DNA of 5,960 nt from Chrysiogenales bacterium (GCA_004525465.1 SPCN01000150.1:1-5960); one strand, 5' to 3'. Counted from the first letter of the stretch, positions 1 through 5,897 are shown. Made by a program: numbers and translations. The notes: generated by a model from the sequence alone, not told the origin.

Positions 1-181
1 AACCGCTCTCGCCCAGGTCGATGGTGAACGCCGGTTGGATGGCCGCGTGGTTGTCGGGCAGCAGATCGAAGCCGCGCCAGATATAGCGGCTGACCAGATC
101 GACCTGAACGGAGACCGCGCCTGCCAGCGGCAGCGCCGCGCTTAGCAAAAAGACCAGTGTGTACAGTACAAATTTTTTCAT
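1..181 (-). CDS. Gcw_chp/TorF-like outer-membrane protein, N-terminal part (cut by window edge)
   Basis: Reading leftward from an ATG at 181-179 gives 60 codons that run off the window. The first residues, MKKFVLYTLVFLLSAALPLAGA, form a classic Sec signal peptide: two lysines, a hydrophobic core, then a probable cut near ALAGA-type residues around 20-23. The mature start, VSVQVDLVSRYIWRGFDLLP, then AIQPAFTIDLG, resembles the opening strands of the Gcw_chp family (TIGR02001), small beta-barrel proteins of proteobacterial outer membranes whose N-terminus typically reads S-x-Y-x-x-RG. That assignment rests on recalled family pattern. AGGAGG on the minus strand at 191-186, 4 bases before the ATG, fixes the start. 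The gene is divergent from the Lol-like operon and shares its control region. It looks more GC-rich than the operon. The role is unknown; a porin or surface barrel is likely. Confidence 0.75.
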   Translation of the reverse strand, partial: MKKFVLYTLVFLLSAALPLAGAVSVQVDLVSRYIWRGFDLLPDNHAAIQPAFTIDLGESG

Positions 182-185
182 TCAC

Positions 186-191
186 CCTCCT
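186..191 (-). promoter_or_regulatory. Ribosome binding site of the leftward gene
   Basis: The minus strand carries a perfect AGGAGG, followed after four bases (GTGA) by the ATG at 181. The spacing is slightly short, but the match to the anti-Shine-Dalgarno is complete, and it decides the start of the leftward outer-membrane protein gene. Confidence 0.75.
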
Positions 192-200
192 GGAGTCCCG

Positions 201-225
201 CGGACGTGCTGGCGGCACGCGTCCG
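201..225. repeat. Inverted repeat in the leader of the leftward gene
   Basis: CGGACG at 201-206 is the reverse complement of CGTCCG at 220-225. Inside it, GTGC (206-209) can alternatively pair with GCAC (215-218). On the minus strand this stem would sit at or very near the 5' end of the transcript if the -10-like TATGAT at 235-230 is used, about 20 bases before the Shine-Dalgarno. It could stabilise the mRNA or tune translation. The stem is short and may be chance in GC-rich DNA. Confidence 0.35.
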
Positions 226-229
226 GCAA

Positions 230-235
230 ATCATA
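230..235 (-). promoter_or_regulatory. Possible -10 element for the leftward gene
   Basis: The minus strand reads TATGAT here, five of six matches to the sigma70 -10 consensus, placing a start of transcription near 223 and a leader of about 40 bases. At the expected -35 position (about 253-258) there is no TTGACA-like sequence; the GC-rich inverted repeat at 250-271 lies there instead. That suggests an activator-dependent or operator-overlapped promoter, or no promoter at all. Confidence 0.35.
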
Positions 236-249
236 TCACAAAAGGAGAC

Positions 250-271
250 GGGCGGGGATTTCTCCCCGCCC
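250..271. repeat. Perfect GC-rich inverted repeat, 9-bp arms with a 4-base loop
   Basis: GGGCGGGGA at 250-258 and TCCCCGCCC at 263-271 are perfect reverse complements separated by TTTC. This is the strongest stem in the intergenic region. No T-run follows on the plus strand. On the minus strand the stem is followed by GTCTCCTTTTG, which has only four Ts after six other bases, so it is a poor intrinsic terminator either way. It overlaps the -35 position of the proposed leftward promoter and lies about 90 bases upstream of the rightward -35, so a protein-binding operator or a leader-RNA hairpin is possible. Which one cannot be told from sequence alone. Confidence 0.55.
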
Positions 272-326
272 CCAGGAGATCGCATGTCAGATGCTGTATC
301 CACGTCCGGCGGGTTCCGGCATGGAA

Positions 327-342
327 TGCCTGGGTTCAGGCA
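327..342. repeat. Small inverted repeat upstream of the operon promoter
   Basis: TGCCTG at 327-332 pairs with CAGGCA at 337-342 around a GGTT loop. A competing stem, GGCAT/ATGCC, lies at 319-331. The stem ends 17 bases before the -35 hexamer at 360. A regulator site is possible; six-base stems are common by chance. Confidence 0.3.
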
Positions 343-359
343 CTTTCAAAAAATGTGGG

Positions 360-388
360 TTGACAATAAAGGAAACGTTGCGCACAAT
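360..388 (+). promoter_or_regulatory. Sigma70-type promoter of the Lol-like operon
   Basis: A perfect -35 hexamer TTGACA (360-365) is followed after exactly 17 bases by CACAAT (383-388), four of six matches to TATAAT including the conserved A at position 2 and T at position 6. Transcription should start near 395, giving a leader of roughly 33 bases before the ATG at 428. It is the best housekeeping-type promoter I found in the window, and it sits just upstream of the first gene of a tightly packed operon. Confidence 0.7.
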
Positions 389-416
389 AAAAAAGGTTGT
401 TCGGTCGCTAACGAAA

Positions 417-421
417 AGGAG
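417..421 (+). promoter_or_regulatory. Ribosome binding site of the LolA-like gene
   Basis: AGGAG at 417-421 stands 6 bases before the ATG at 428. Together with the signal peptide that begins at that ATG, it supports 428 over the upstream in-frame ATGs at 206 and 284. Confidence 0.7.
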
Positions 422-427
422 ATAAAC

Positions 428-1213
428 ATGAGAAAGAAATTCTGTCCGGGTTCGTTGATTTATACAACGCTGGGTTGGCTGCTGTTTTCATTTGCCGCAG
501 CCGCTTTCGCCCAGACCGCTCCCGATCGGGCCGATGCCAGGGAAATCGTTAAAAAAATGGATGAACTGTACCGCAGTCAGTCCGGCTCAGTTGTGATGGA
601 GATGGAGATCGTCACCCCCCACTGGCAGCGAACCCTGAAAATGAAAGCCTGGAGCGTCGGGATGGACAAAACCTTTATTAGAATTCTTGAACCAAAAAAA
701 GAGAGCGGCATGGCCACGCTGCGCGTGGGTAACGAGATGTGGAATTTTCTTCCCAAAACCAATAAAGTAATAAAAATTCCTCCCTCCATGATGATGGGAT
801 CGTGGATGGGGTCGGATTTTACCAACGATGACCTGGTTAAAGAGTATACTTTCCTTGAGGATTACACCTTTGATTTCACGGATGTTGAAAATCCGCAAGC
901 GGGCGTTGTGTATGTGAAGTGTGTGCCCAAGGAAGGATTGCCCATCGTTTGGGGACACATTGTCAGCGCGGTCCGGGAAAAAGATTCCATTCCCCTTTGG
1001 GCAAAATATTACGATGAAAAGGGAAAACTGATGCGAGAAATTGAATACAAAGACATTAAGACCTTCGGGAAACGCACCATCCCGGCGCTGATGGAACTGG
1101 TGCCTACTCACAAAAAGGGGAATAAAACCGTTGTCCGCTACCTGGAAGCCCAATTCGATACCGCCGTGGATAAAGGGATTTTTTCCCTGCGCAACCTGAG
1201 GTCAAGGGATTAG
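428..1213 (+). CDS. LolA-like outer membrane lipoprotein-sorting protein (periplasmic carrier)
   Basis: 261 residues. Residues 1-28 are a Sec signal peptide: MRKKF, a hydrophobic stretch from about 10 to 27, and a likely cut after AFA28 before QTA. There is no lipobox, so the product should be soluble in the periplasm. The mature protein matches the LolA-like 'outer membrane lipoprotein-sorting protein' family (PF17131 type). Its hallmark is at about 102-140: NEMWNFLP, then KVIKIPPSMMM, then GSWMGSDFTNDDLVKEY. A preceding stretch around 86-101 (ILEPKKESGMATLRVG) also fits the family. These proteins have the half-barrel LolA fold with a hydrophobic cleft for acyl chains. Members occur next to MacB/FtsX-type ABC permeases or RND/MMPL exporters and are thought to accept lipid or lipoprotein cargo. 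First gene of the operon, 29 bases before permease 1. Start chosen from the Shine-Dalgarno, the signal peptide and the promoter just upstream. It is not a standard LolA by length (LolA is about 200 residues); the cargo is unknown. Confidence 0.88.
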   Translation: MRKKFCPGSLIYTTLGWLLFSFAAAAFAQTAPDRADAREIVKKMDELYRSQSGSVVMEMEIVTPHWQRTLKMKAWSVGMDKTFIRILEPKKESGMATLRVGNEMWNFLPKTNKVIKIPPSMMMGSWMGSDFTNDDLVKEYTFLEDYTFDFTDVENPQAGVVYVKCVPKEGLPIVWGHIVSAVREKDSIPLWAKYYDEKGKLMREIEYKDIKTFGKRTIPALMELVPTHKKGNKTVVRYLEAQFDTAVDKGIFSLRNLRSRD

Positions 1214-1230
1214 CCGAATAAATAAGTAAT

Positions 1231-1237
1231 GGAGAAG
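1231..1237 (+). promoter_or_regulatory. Ribosome binding site of permease 1
   Basis: GGAGAAG lies 5 bases before the ATG at 1243 and 11 before a second in-frame ATG at 1249. The spacing favours 1243, but the two starts differ by only two residues. Confidence 0.6.
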
Positions 1238-1242
1238 TCATC

Positions 1243-2466
1243 ATGATCATGTGGAAGATAGCGCTGCGAAATATCATCCGCCAAAAAAGACGCTCCATAC
1301 TGACTGCTTTAAGTATGTTTGGCGGATTTGTGTTGGCGGCGTTTTTTATCGGGTTTTCCGATGGAACGTACAATGGAATTATTGACACCTTTACCCGCAG
1401 CCAGACAGGGCATATCCAGGTGCACGCCAAAGATTTCCTGGCCCATCCCTCTCTGTATAAAACCATCGACCGCCCGGCGGAGATTGGAAAGATATTAGAA
1501 CAGATGGATAAGGTGGATTCCTGGACGCCGCGGCTCTATTCAGCGGGTTTGGTGTCGGTTGGTGAAAAAAGCGCCGGGGTACGGATTATCGGTATCGACC
1601 CTGAAAGAGAGGTGCGAACCACAAGGTTCGCTGAAAAAATCATCGAGGGAACCATGTTCGCGACCAAGGATGCCCATGCCGTGATGATCGGCAAGGGATT
1701 GGCAAAATTGCTGCATGCTGTGGTAAACGAGGATGTGGTGATTGTATCCCAGGCGGCGGACGGTTCCATTGCCAATGACAGGTACAAGATCGTGGGGATC
1801 CTGGAGAGCGGCGATGAGATAAGCGATCGTTCCTCATTTTACCTTCCGCTGGCCGCAGCCCAGGAACTGCTGGTAATGGGGACGCGCGTCCATGAAATCG
1901 CCGTCACGGTCCGCAGTTTGCTTGATGTCGCCCCGCTTTGCGAAATCCTGGAGAAGAAAATACGCGTCGGGGAAGCAAACCTGTCTGTGGAACCCTGGCA
2001 GGTATTTGCCAGGTCCTTTTACATCGCCATGCAGGCCGATAAAGCCGGCATGTGGATCACGCTGCTGATCATTGTCCTGGTGGTGGCCGTGGGTGTATTA
2101 AATACCGTGCTGATGTCTGTATTGGAACGGCGGCGGGAGTACGGTGTTTTAAAAGCCGTGGGAACCAAACCGGGCCAAATCATTAAAATGGTACTTCTGG
2201 AAGTCAATATCCTGGGGGTAATTTGTATTGTCCTGGGAACTGCCGTGGGATTGCTTTTAAATTACATCTTTTCGATTCACGGCATTTCCATGTCGGAACC
2301 CATGACCTACGGCGGCATAAAATTCCAGCATATGTTCACGGAAATCAATGCCAGGAGTTTTACCATACCGGCTGTCACCGTGTTGCTGTCCGCCACCCTG
2401 GTGGGATTTTTCCCGGCCCTGAAAGCCGCTCGTACCGACCCGGCCAGGGCCATGCGCGTCCATTAA
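1243..2466 (+). CDS. FtsX/MacB-type ABC transporter permease 1 (LolC/LolE-like)
   Basis: 407 residues, the usual length for LolC/LolE-type permeases. The order is a short cytoplasmic start with RNIIRQKRRS (9-18), membrane helix 1 at about 19-38, a large periplasmic domain at about 40-268 (MacB_PCD type), then the FtsX domain with helices at about 270-292, 318-342 and 372-394. Between the second and third helices lies the cytoplasmic coupling segment LERRREYGVLKAVGTKPGQI (294-313), which contacts the ATPase. The C-terminus PALKAARTDPARAMRVH is typical of the family. In these type VII ABC systems the permease passes ATP-driven motion to its periplasmic domain, extracting lipoproteins from the inner membrane (Lol) or driving efflux (Mac). 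Here the adjacent LolA-like gene favours lipid or lipoprotein release. It is a clear paralogue of permease 2, with which it probably forms a heterodimer. I give no symbol, because LolC and LolE cannot be told apart by eye and the cargo may differ. Confidence 0.9.
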   Translation: MIMWKIALRNIIRQKRRSILTALSMFGGFVLAAFFIGFSDGTYNGIIDTFTRSQTGHIQVHAKDFLAHPSLYKTIDRPAEIGKILEQMDKVDSWTPRLYSAGLVSVGEKSAGVRIIGIDPEREVRTTRFAEKIIEGTMFATKDAHAVMIGKGLAKLLHAVVNEDVVIVSQAADGSIANDRYKIVGILESGDEISDRSSFYLPLAAAQELLVMGTRVHEIAVTVRSLLDVAPLCEILEKKIRVGEANLSVEPWQVFARSFYIAMQADKAGMWITLLIIVLVVAVGVLNTVLMSVLERRREYGVLKAVGTKPGQIIKMVLLEVNILGVICIVLGTAVGLLLNYIFSIHGISMSEPMTYGGIKFQHMFTEINARSFTIPAVTVLLSATLVGFFPALKAARTDPARAMRVH

Positions 2467-2547
2467 ATTGGAAAATGAGCAAGCATAGCACTCTGCACCG
2501 GGCATCAATCACCACCTGCCTGCCATCACCGACAAAGGAGGCCATGA
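2467..2547 (+). other. 81-base gap between the two permease genes
   Basis: This is the widest gap inside the operon. It has no convincing promoter and no terminator. It contains an ATG at 2475 that opens a 29-codon frame (MSKHSTLHRAS...) running to 2564 and overlapping the start of permease 2. That frame lacks a usable Shine-Dalgarno: GGAAA sits only one base before its ATG. I do not call it a gene. The gap ends in the ribosome binding site of permease 2. Confidence 0.5.
2534..2541 (+). promoter_or_regulatory. Strong ribosome binding site of permease 2
   Basis: AAAGGAGG ends 6 bases before the ATG at 2548, an ideal spacing and the best match in the operon. A nearer ATG at 2544 is only 2 bases away and reaches a stop after six codons, so 2548 is the start. 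Confidence 0.75.
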
Positions 2548-3774
2548 ATGTGGTTTTATATTAAATTGGCATGGCGAAATATTTTCAGGAATAAGCGCAG
2601 GACCATCATTACCAGTATTGCCATAGGCATTGGCCTGGCGTCCCTTATTTTCACTGCCGCATTGATGGAAGGCATGATCAACAACATGATTCAATCCGCC
2701 ACTTCATCATTTTTGGGACAAGCCCAGGTTCACGGCGGCGATTTCCGGGAAACCCAGGATGTCGAGAAGACGGTCAATAACCTGGACCAGGTGACGGCGG
2801 AGTTGAAGCAAGACCCGCTGGTGACCAATTACACCCTGCGTACCCTCAGCATGGGGATGATTGCGTCTCCGGCCAATATGAATGCCGCCCTGCTGGTGGG
2901 GGTGGAGCCGGGGAGTGAAAGGTTTCTCTCCAAAATCGCCGACACCCTTCAAAAAGGCAGTTTCTTCGATGGTGCAAATCCCCGGGACATGGTGATCGGC
3001 AGCAAACTGGCAGAGGACCTGGAAGTGTCTCCGGGTGATCGCGTGGTGGCCACCGTGTCCCAGGCCAAAACCGGTGACCTGGCGCAGGAAATGTTCCGAA
3101 TTTCCGGAATTTACCAATTCGGAATCAAGGAAATGGATTCGGGATTGGCCTTCATCCGGCTCAAAAAGGCACAGCAGATGCTGGGGATCGGAGACCGGGT
3201 TCACCAGATTGCCATAAAATTCAAAGATATTAAAACTGCAGATATGCCCGGCATTTCTTTCTGGAAGAAATATTCCCGGTTTGATAATGAAGCCGTGCCC
3301 TGGACCATACTGCTGCCCCAGATGAAAGCGGTTCTGGGTATGGTCGACATCTCTTTGCTTATTATGGCGGTGATTCTTGGCTGTGTGGTGGTTTTTGGTA
3401 TTATCAATTCGCTGTTCATGTCTTTGTACGAACGGATGTTCGAGTTCGCCATCATGAGGGCGGTGGGAACTCGACCCGCGGGGCTTCGCAAGCTTATTGT
3501 CCTGGAAGCCGGCGCCCTGGCTGTGATCAGTATCATTTTGGGCAGTGCCCTGGGGATGATTTTGACTTTGATTTTTGCTCATAGCGGCATCGATTACCGG
3601 GGCATTGAATTTGCAGGCACCACCTTCCACGAACTGATCCATCCGGTGATGAATAAGTGGCACTACGTTGTCTTTCCTGTCGGAGTTCTTTTTTTTACGA
3701 TGCTGGTGGCAATTTACCCGGCCTGGGTGGCCGGCCGCTTACGCATAGCCACTGCCCTGAGAAAAAGTTTGTAA
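2548..3774 (+). CDS. FtsX/MacB-type ABC transporter permease 2 (LolC/LolE-like)
   Basis: 408 residues, collinear with permease 1. N-terminal RNIFRNKRRT (10-19) leads into membrane helix 1 at about 19-39. A periplasmic domain of about 220 residues follows. Three C-terminal helices lie at about 263-290, 318-343 and 371-393. The coupling segment YERMFEFAIMRAVGTRPAGL (294-313) occupies the same numbered positions as in permease 1, and both proteins carry a G-I-x-(1-6)-G-I-(K/E)-F motif in the loop near 347-360. The two genes therefore arose by duplication and have diverged strongly in the periplasmic part, as LolC and LolE have. The likely product is one half of an inner-membrane heterodimer served by the next gene. 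Its stop codon overlaps the ATPase start (TAATG), so translation of the two is probably coupled. The order permease-permease-ATPase differs from the lolC-lolD-lolE order of enterobacteria. Confidence 0.9.
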   Translation: MWFYIKLAWRNIFRNKRRTIITSIAIGIGLASLIFTAALMEGMINNMIQSATSSFLGQAQVHGGDFRETQDVEKTVNNLDQVTAELKQDPLVTNYTLRTLSMGMIASPANMNAALLVGVEPGSERFLSKIADTLQKGSFFDGANPRDMVIGSKLAEDLEVSPGDRVVATVSQAKTGDLAQEMFRISGIYQFGIKEMDSGLAFIRLKKAQQMLGIGDRVHQIAIKFKDIKTADMPGISFWKKYSRFDNEAVPWTILLPQMKAVLGMVDISLLIMAVILGCVVVFGIINSLFMSLYERMFEFAIMRAVGTRPAGLRKLIVLEAGALAVISIILGSALGMILTLIFAHSGIDYRGIEFAGTTFHELIHPVMNKWHYVVFPVGVLFFTMLVAIYPAWVAGRLRIATALRKSL

Positions 3775-4484
3775 TGGAGAAAAAAATTGAGAAGCAAGTG
3801 CCTATCATCGTGACCGAAAATGTAAAAAAAACCTATGAAGACAATGGTGTGGAAGTTCAAGCCGTACGGGGTGTGGATCTGACGATCTCCGCCGGTGAAT
3901 TTACCGCCATTGTGGGCCCATCCGGTTCCGGAAAAACCACGTTTTTGAATATCATATCCGGCCTGGATACGATCACATCGGGGCGAGTCTTGCTTAATGG
4001 AAAGCCGTTGTCCGAAATAAAAGGTTCAGAGCTGTCGGATTTCCGGCGCGACCATATCGGGTTTATATTTCAGGCGTACAATTTGATTCCGGTACTGACG
4101 GTGGAGGAAAACGTCGAATACATTATGCTGCTGCAGGGGATTCCCAAAGCGGAGCGGCATAAGCGGGTAATGGAAATATTGGCTGATGTGGGATTGCGGG
4201 AATATGCCCAGCGACTGCCGGCGAAACTATCCGGGGGTCAGCAGCAGCGGGTGGCTGTCGCCCGGGCCATGGTCTCGAATCCCGATCTTATCCTGGCCGA
4301 TGAACCTACCGCCAACCTGGACTCCAAAACCGGCTCCGAACTCCTGGATATGATGAAGGAATTAAACGAAAAAAAAGGCATGACCTTCCTCTTCTCTACC
4401 CATGACGAAATGATTATGAGCCGGGCCCGGCGGGTCATCACCCTGAAGGACGGCATCATCGCCGCTGATGTGCTGAAAAAGTAA
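3774..4484 (+). CDS. LolD/MacB-type ABC transporter ATPase
   Basis: 236 residues, matching the roughly 230 of LolD-type ATPases. All nucleotide-binding motifs are intact: Walker A GPSGSGKT at 48-55 (Lys54), Q-loop Gln100 in FIFQAYNLIP, signature LSGGQ at 152-156 followed by QQRVAVARA, Walker B LILADEP at 172-178 with catalytic Glu177, D-loop NLDS at 181-184 and switch His210 in STHD. The LIPVLTVEENV region is typical of the LolD/MacB subfamily. There is no fused membrane domain, so it must work with the two upstream permeases in the cytoplasm. The start at 3774 shares one base with the stop of permease 2 (TAATG). There is no good Shine-Dalgarno, which fits translational coupling, and the first residues MEKKIEKQVP are a plausible N-terminal lead. 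An in-frame upstream extension to 3657 lies inside permease 2 and is rejected. It drives the transporter; the cargo is inferred only. Confidence 0.93.
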   Translation: MEKKIEKQVPIIVTENVKKTYEDNGVEVQAVRGVDLTISAGEFTAIVGPSGSGKTTFLNIISGLDTITSGRVLLNGKPLSEIKGSELSDFRRDHIGFIFQAYNLIPVLTVEENVEYIMLLQGIPKAERHKRVMEILADVGLREYAQRLPAKLSGGQQQRVAVARAMVSNPDLILADEPTANLDSKTGSELLDMMKELNEKKGMTFLFSTHDEMIMSRARRVITLKDGIIAADVLKK

Positions 4485-4491
4485 GCAATAG

Positions 4492-5787
4492 ATGAAAAAA
4501 GCATTGATATATCTGATCTTATTCATTACGTTGTTCTTTTGGGCGACCAAGGGAATATACGCTGGCAGTGATTTTATCGATATCAGCGGCTATTACAAAT
4601 TTTTCTTTACCGGTTTTAAAACGCCTGTTTACCGGTTGGGCTTGGAAGAGATCGGCGAACCTGCTGTTGGTGCGGTGAACAATCGTCTGCGCTTGAAGCT
4701 TTCCAGCCAACCTTGCCGCTGGCTGTCTTTTGAGGCGGCGTATGATTTTTCTCCCCGCATCCAGGACCCGCTGCTGTTTCAAGGGGATATTTTTTTTGCA
4801 GCCCTTGATCCCGGCACGTACCGCGTGGGTGATTTCCCCGGCCGCCTTTATCCCGGCCAAGGGAAAACGGCCGGCAGTTTTGGGATTTTTCACAATCTCG
4901 ACCGCTGTTTTGTCACGATCAAAACCGCACGGGCGGACATTTTTATCGGCCGGCAGGCTATTACCTGGGGCAGCGGCCGTTTTATCAATCCAACCGATGT
5001 CATCGCACCGTTTGCCTTTAATGAGTTGGACAGCGAAGAGCGGCGGGGGGTGGATGCGGTTCGCGTCCGCATCCCCTTGGGCATGATGGACGAATTGGAC
5101 CTGGGATATATTCCCGGCAACGATTTTGAGTTCAAAAACAGTGCGTTTTATCTCAGGGGCAAGACCTACCTGTGGAAAACCGATATTGCTCTTCTACTAA
5201 TGGGATTCCGGGAGAACCTCTTGATCGGGTTGGACTTCAGCCGTGCTGTCGGAGGTGCCGGTGTCTGGCTTGAAGCGGCCCTGGTGGATCCGGATTGTTT
5301 TTACTCGAATAACGAGCCTTTTATTGGGAATGAAAATGACAGCCAAACATATCTCCGGGCTTCGTTGGGCATGGATTACAATTTCGGCGGCAAGTTTTAT
5401 GGATTCTGCGAATACCATTTTAACTCCGCGGGAAAGAAAAACCCGGAAGATTACGGCAGAGTTTTTTCCAGCAAGGCCTTCACTGAAGGGGCAACTTACC
5501 TGATGGGGCAACACTACCTGAACCTGGGTATGACCTGCCAGATAAGCCCGCTGATTCCTTTCACTGGTGTGCTGTTTGTCAATCTCGGCGACGGTTCGCT
5601 GACACTTGCTCCCGCCTTGGAATACAATATTGCCGAGAATATCTACCTCGGTGGCGGTGCTTATTTCGGCCTGGGCAAAAAGCTCGAAAAAATAGCGCCC
5701 GGAGCAGCCAAGGGCATGACCCTTTTCCACTCTGAATTCGGAGCCTACCCGGCCATGTTTTACACCTCTTTGCGGATCTATTTTTGA
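4492..5787 (+). CDS. Outer-membrane beta-barrel protein, uncharacterised, last gene of the Lol-like operon
   Basis: 431 residues. Residues 1-24 form a signal peptide (MKK, hydrophobic to about 18, cut after IYA24 before GSDF). The mature chain has many alternating polar/hydrophobic stretches with aromatic girdles (for example YYKFFF, TYLRASLGMDYNF, KFYGFCEYHF) and ends in TSLRIYF. A final Phe with Tyr two residues before it is the classic BamA-recognised beta-signal. A conserved-looking stretch is GRQAITWGSGRFINPTD (153-169), followed by ERRGVDAVRVRIPLG (183-197). Similar RQ-x-x-x-WG-x-G-x-x-x-x-P-x-D patterns occur in DUF1302-like and other porin-like barrels of Proteobacteria, but I cannot assign a named family. 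The ATG is 7 bases after the ATPase stop and lacks a clear Shine-Dalgarno, so translation probably depends on the upstream gene. Position in the operon suggests it is the outer-membrane partner of the ABC/LolA-like system; this is inference. The barrel call is firm, the function unknown. Confidence 0.85.
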   Translation: MKKALIYLILFITLFFWATKGIYAGSDFIDISGYYKFFFTGFKTPVYRLGLEEIGEPAVGAVNNRLRLKLSSQPCRWLSFEAAYDFSPRIQDPLLFQGDIFFAALDPGTYRVGDFPGRLYPGQGKTAGSFGIFHNLDRCFVTIKTARADIFIGRQAITWGSGRFINPTDVIAPFAFNELDSEERRGVDAVRVRIPLGMMDELDLGYIPGNDFEFKNSAFYLRGKTYLWKTDIALLLMGFRENLLIGLDFSRAVGGAGVWLEAALVDPDCFYSNNEPFIGNENDSQTYLRASLGMDYNFGGKFYGFCEYHFNSAGKKNPEDYGRVFSSKAFTEGATYLMGQHYLNLGMTCQISPLIPFTGVLFVNLGDGSLTLAPALEYNIAENIYLGGGAYFGLGKKLEKIAPGAAKGMTLFHSEFGAYPAMFYTSLRIYF

Positions 5788-5897
5788 AGAGTCCGTGAAA
5801 AGAACGCCGGGCCGCTCACTTTGAAGTCCGCAAAGGGCGGATACGGCAATCCGATTCTACATGGCATAGATAAAGAAAAAACAGGAACAATTATTGG
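5788..5897. other. Short convergent intergenic gap with weak hairpins
   Basis: This is the end of the operon. Two stems compete here: TCCGC (5827-5831) with GCGGA (5837-5841), and CGGAT (5838-5842) with ATCCG (5849-5853). They share bases, so only one can form at a time. Neither is followed by a T-run, so I do not call an intrinsic terminator. No promoter, tRNA or other RNA gene is visible. Confidence 0.45.

Noticed and set aside
250..271. Intrinsic terminator
   Set aside because: The stem is strong, but no T-run follows directly on either strand, and the flanking genes are divergent, so no transcript needs to end here.
206..427. Extension of the LolA-like gene upstream to ATG 206
   Set aside because: It would bury the signal peptide that begins at 428, runs through the GC-rich inverted repeat and the sigma70 promoter, and has no suitable ribosome binding site at 206.
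587..1153. A 188-codon open frame on the minus strand
   Set aside because: It is antisense to the LolA-like gene, with His/Phe-rich low-meaning composition. The plus strand carries the recognised family motifs.
2707..3663. A 318-codon open frame on the minus strand
   Set aside because: It lies wholly inside the well-supported permease 2 gene. Its translation is rich in His, Gln and Asn with no domain or membrane pattern, as expected for an antisense shadow. It has no separate promoter or Shine-Dalgarno that I could see.
3657..3773. Extension of the ATPase gene upstream to ATG 3657
   Set aside because: It would overlap the end of permease 2 by about 118 bases. The extra residues do not resemble an ATPase N-terminus, and the start at 3774 gives the normal family length with a TAATG coupling junction.
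5197..5730. A 177-codon open frame on the minus strand
   Set aside because: It is antisense to the barrel gene, whose signal peptide, strand pattern and terminal Phe are convincing; the shadow frame has no recognisable features.
5827..5853. Intrinsic terminator of the operon
   Set aside because: The stems are only 5 bp, compete with each other and are not followed by Ts.
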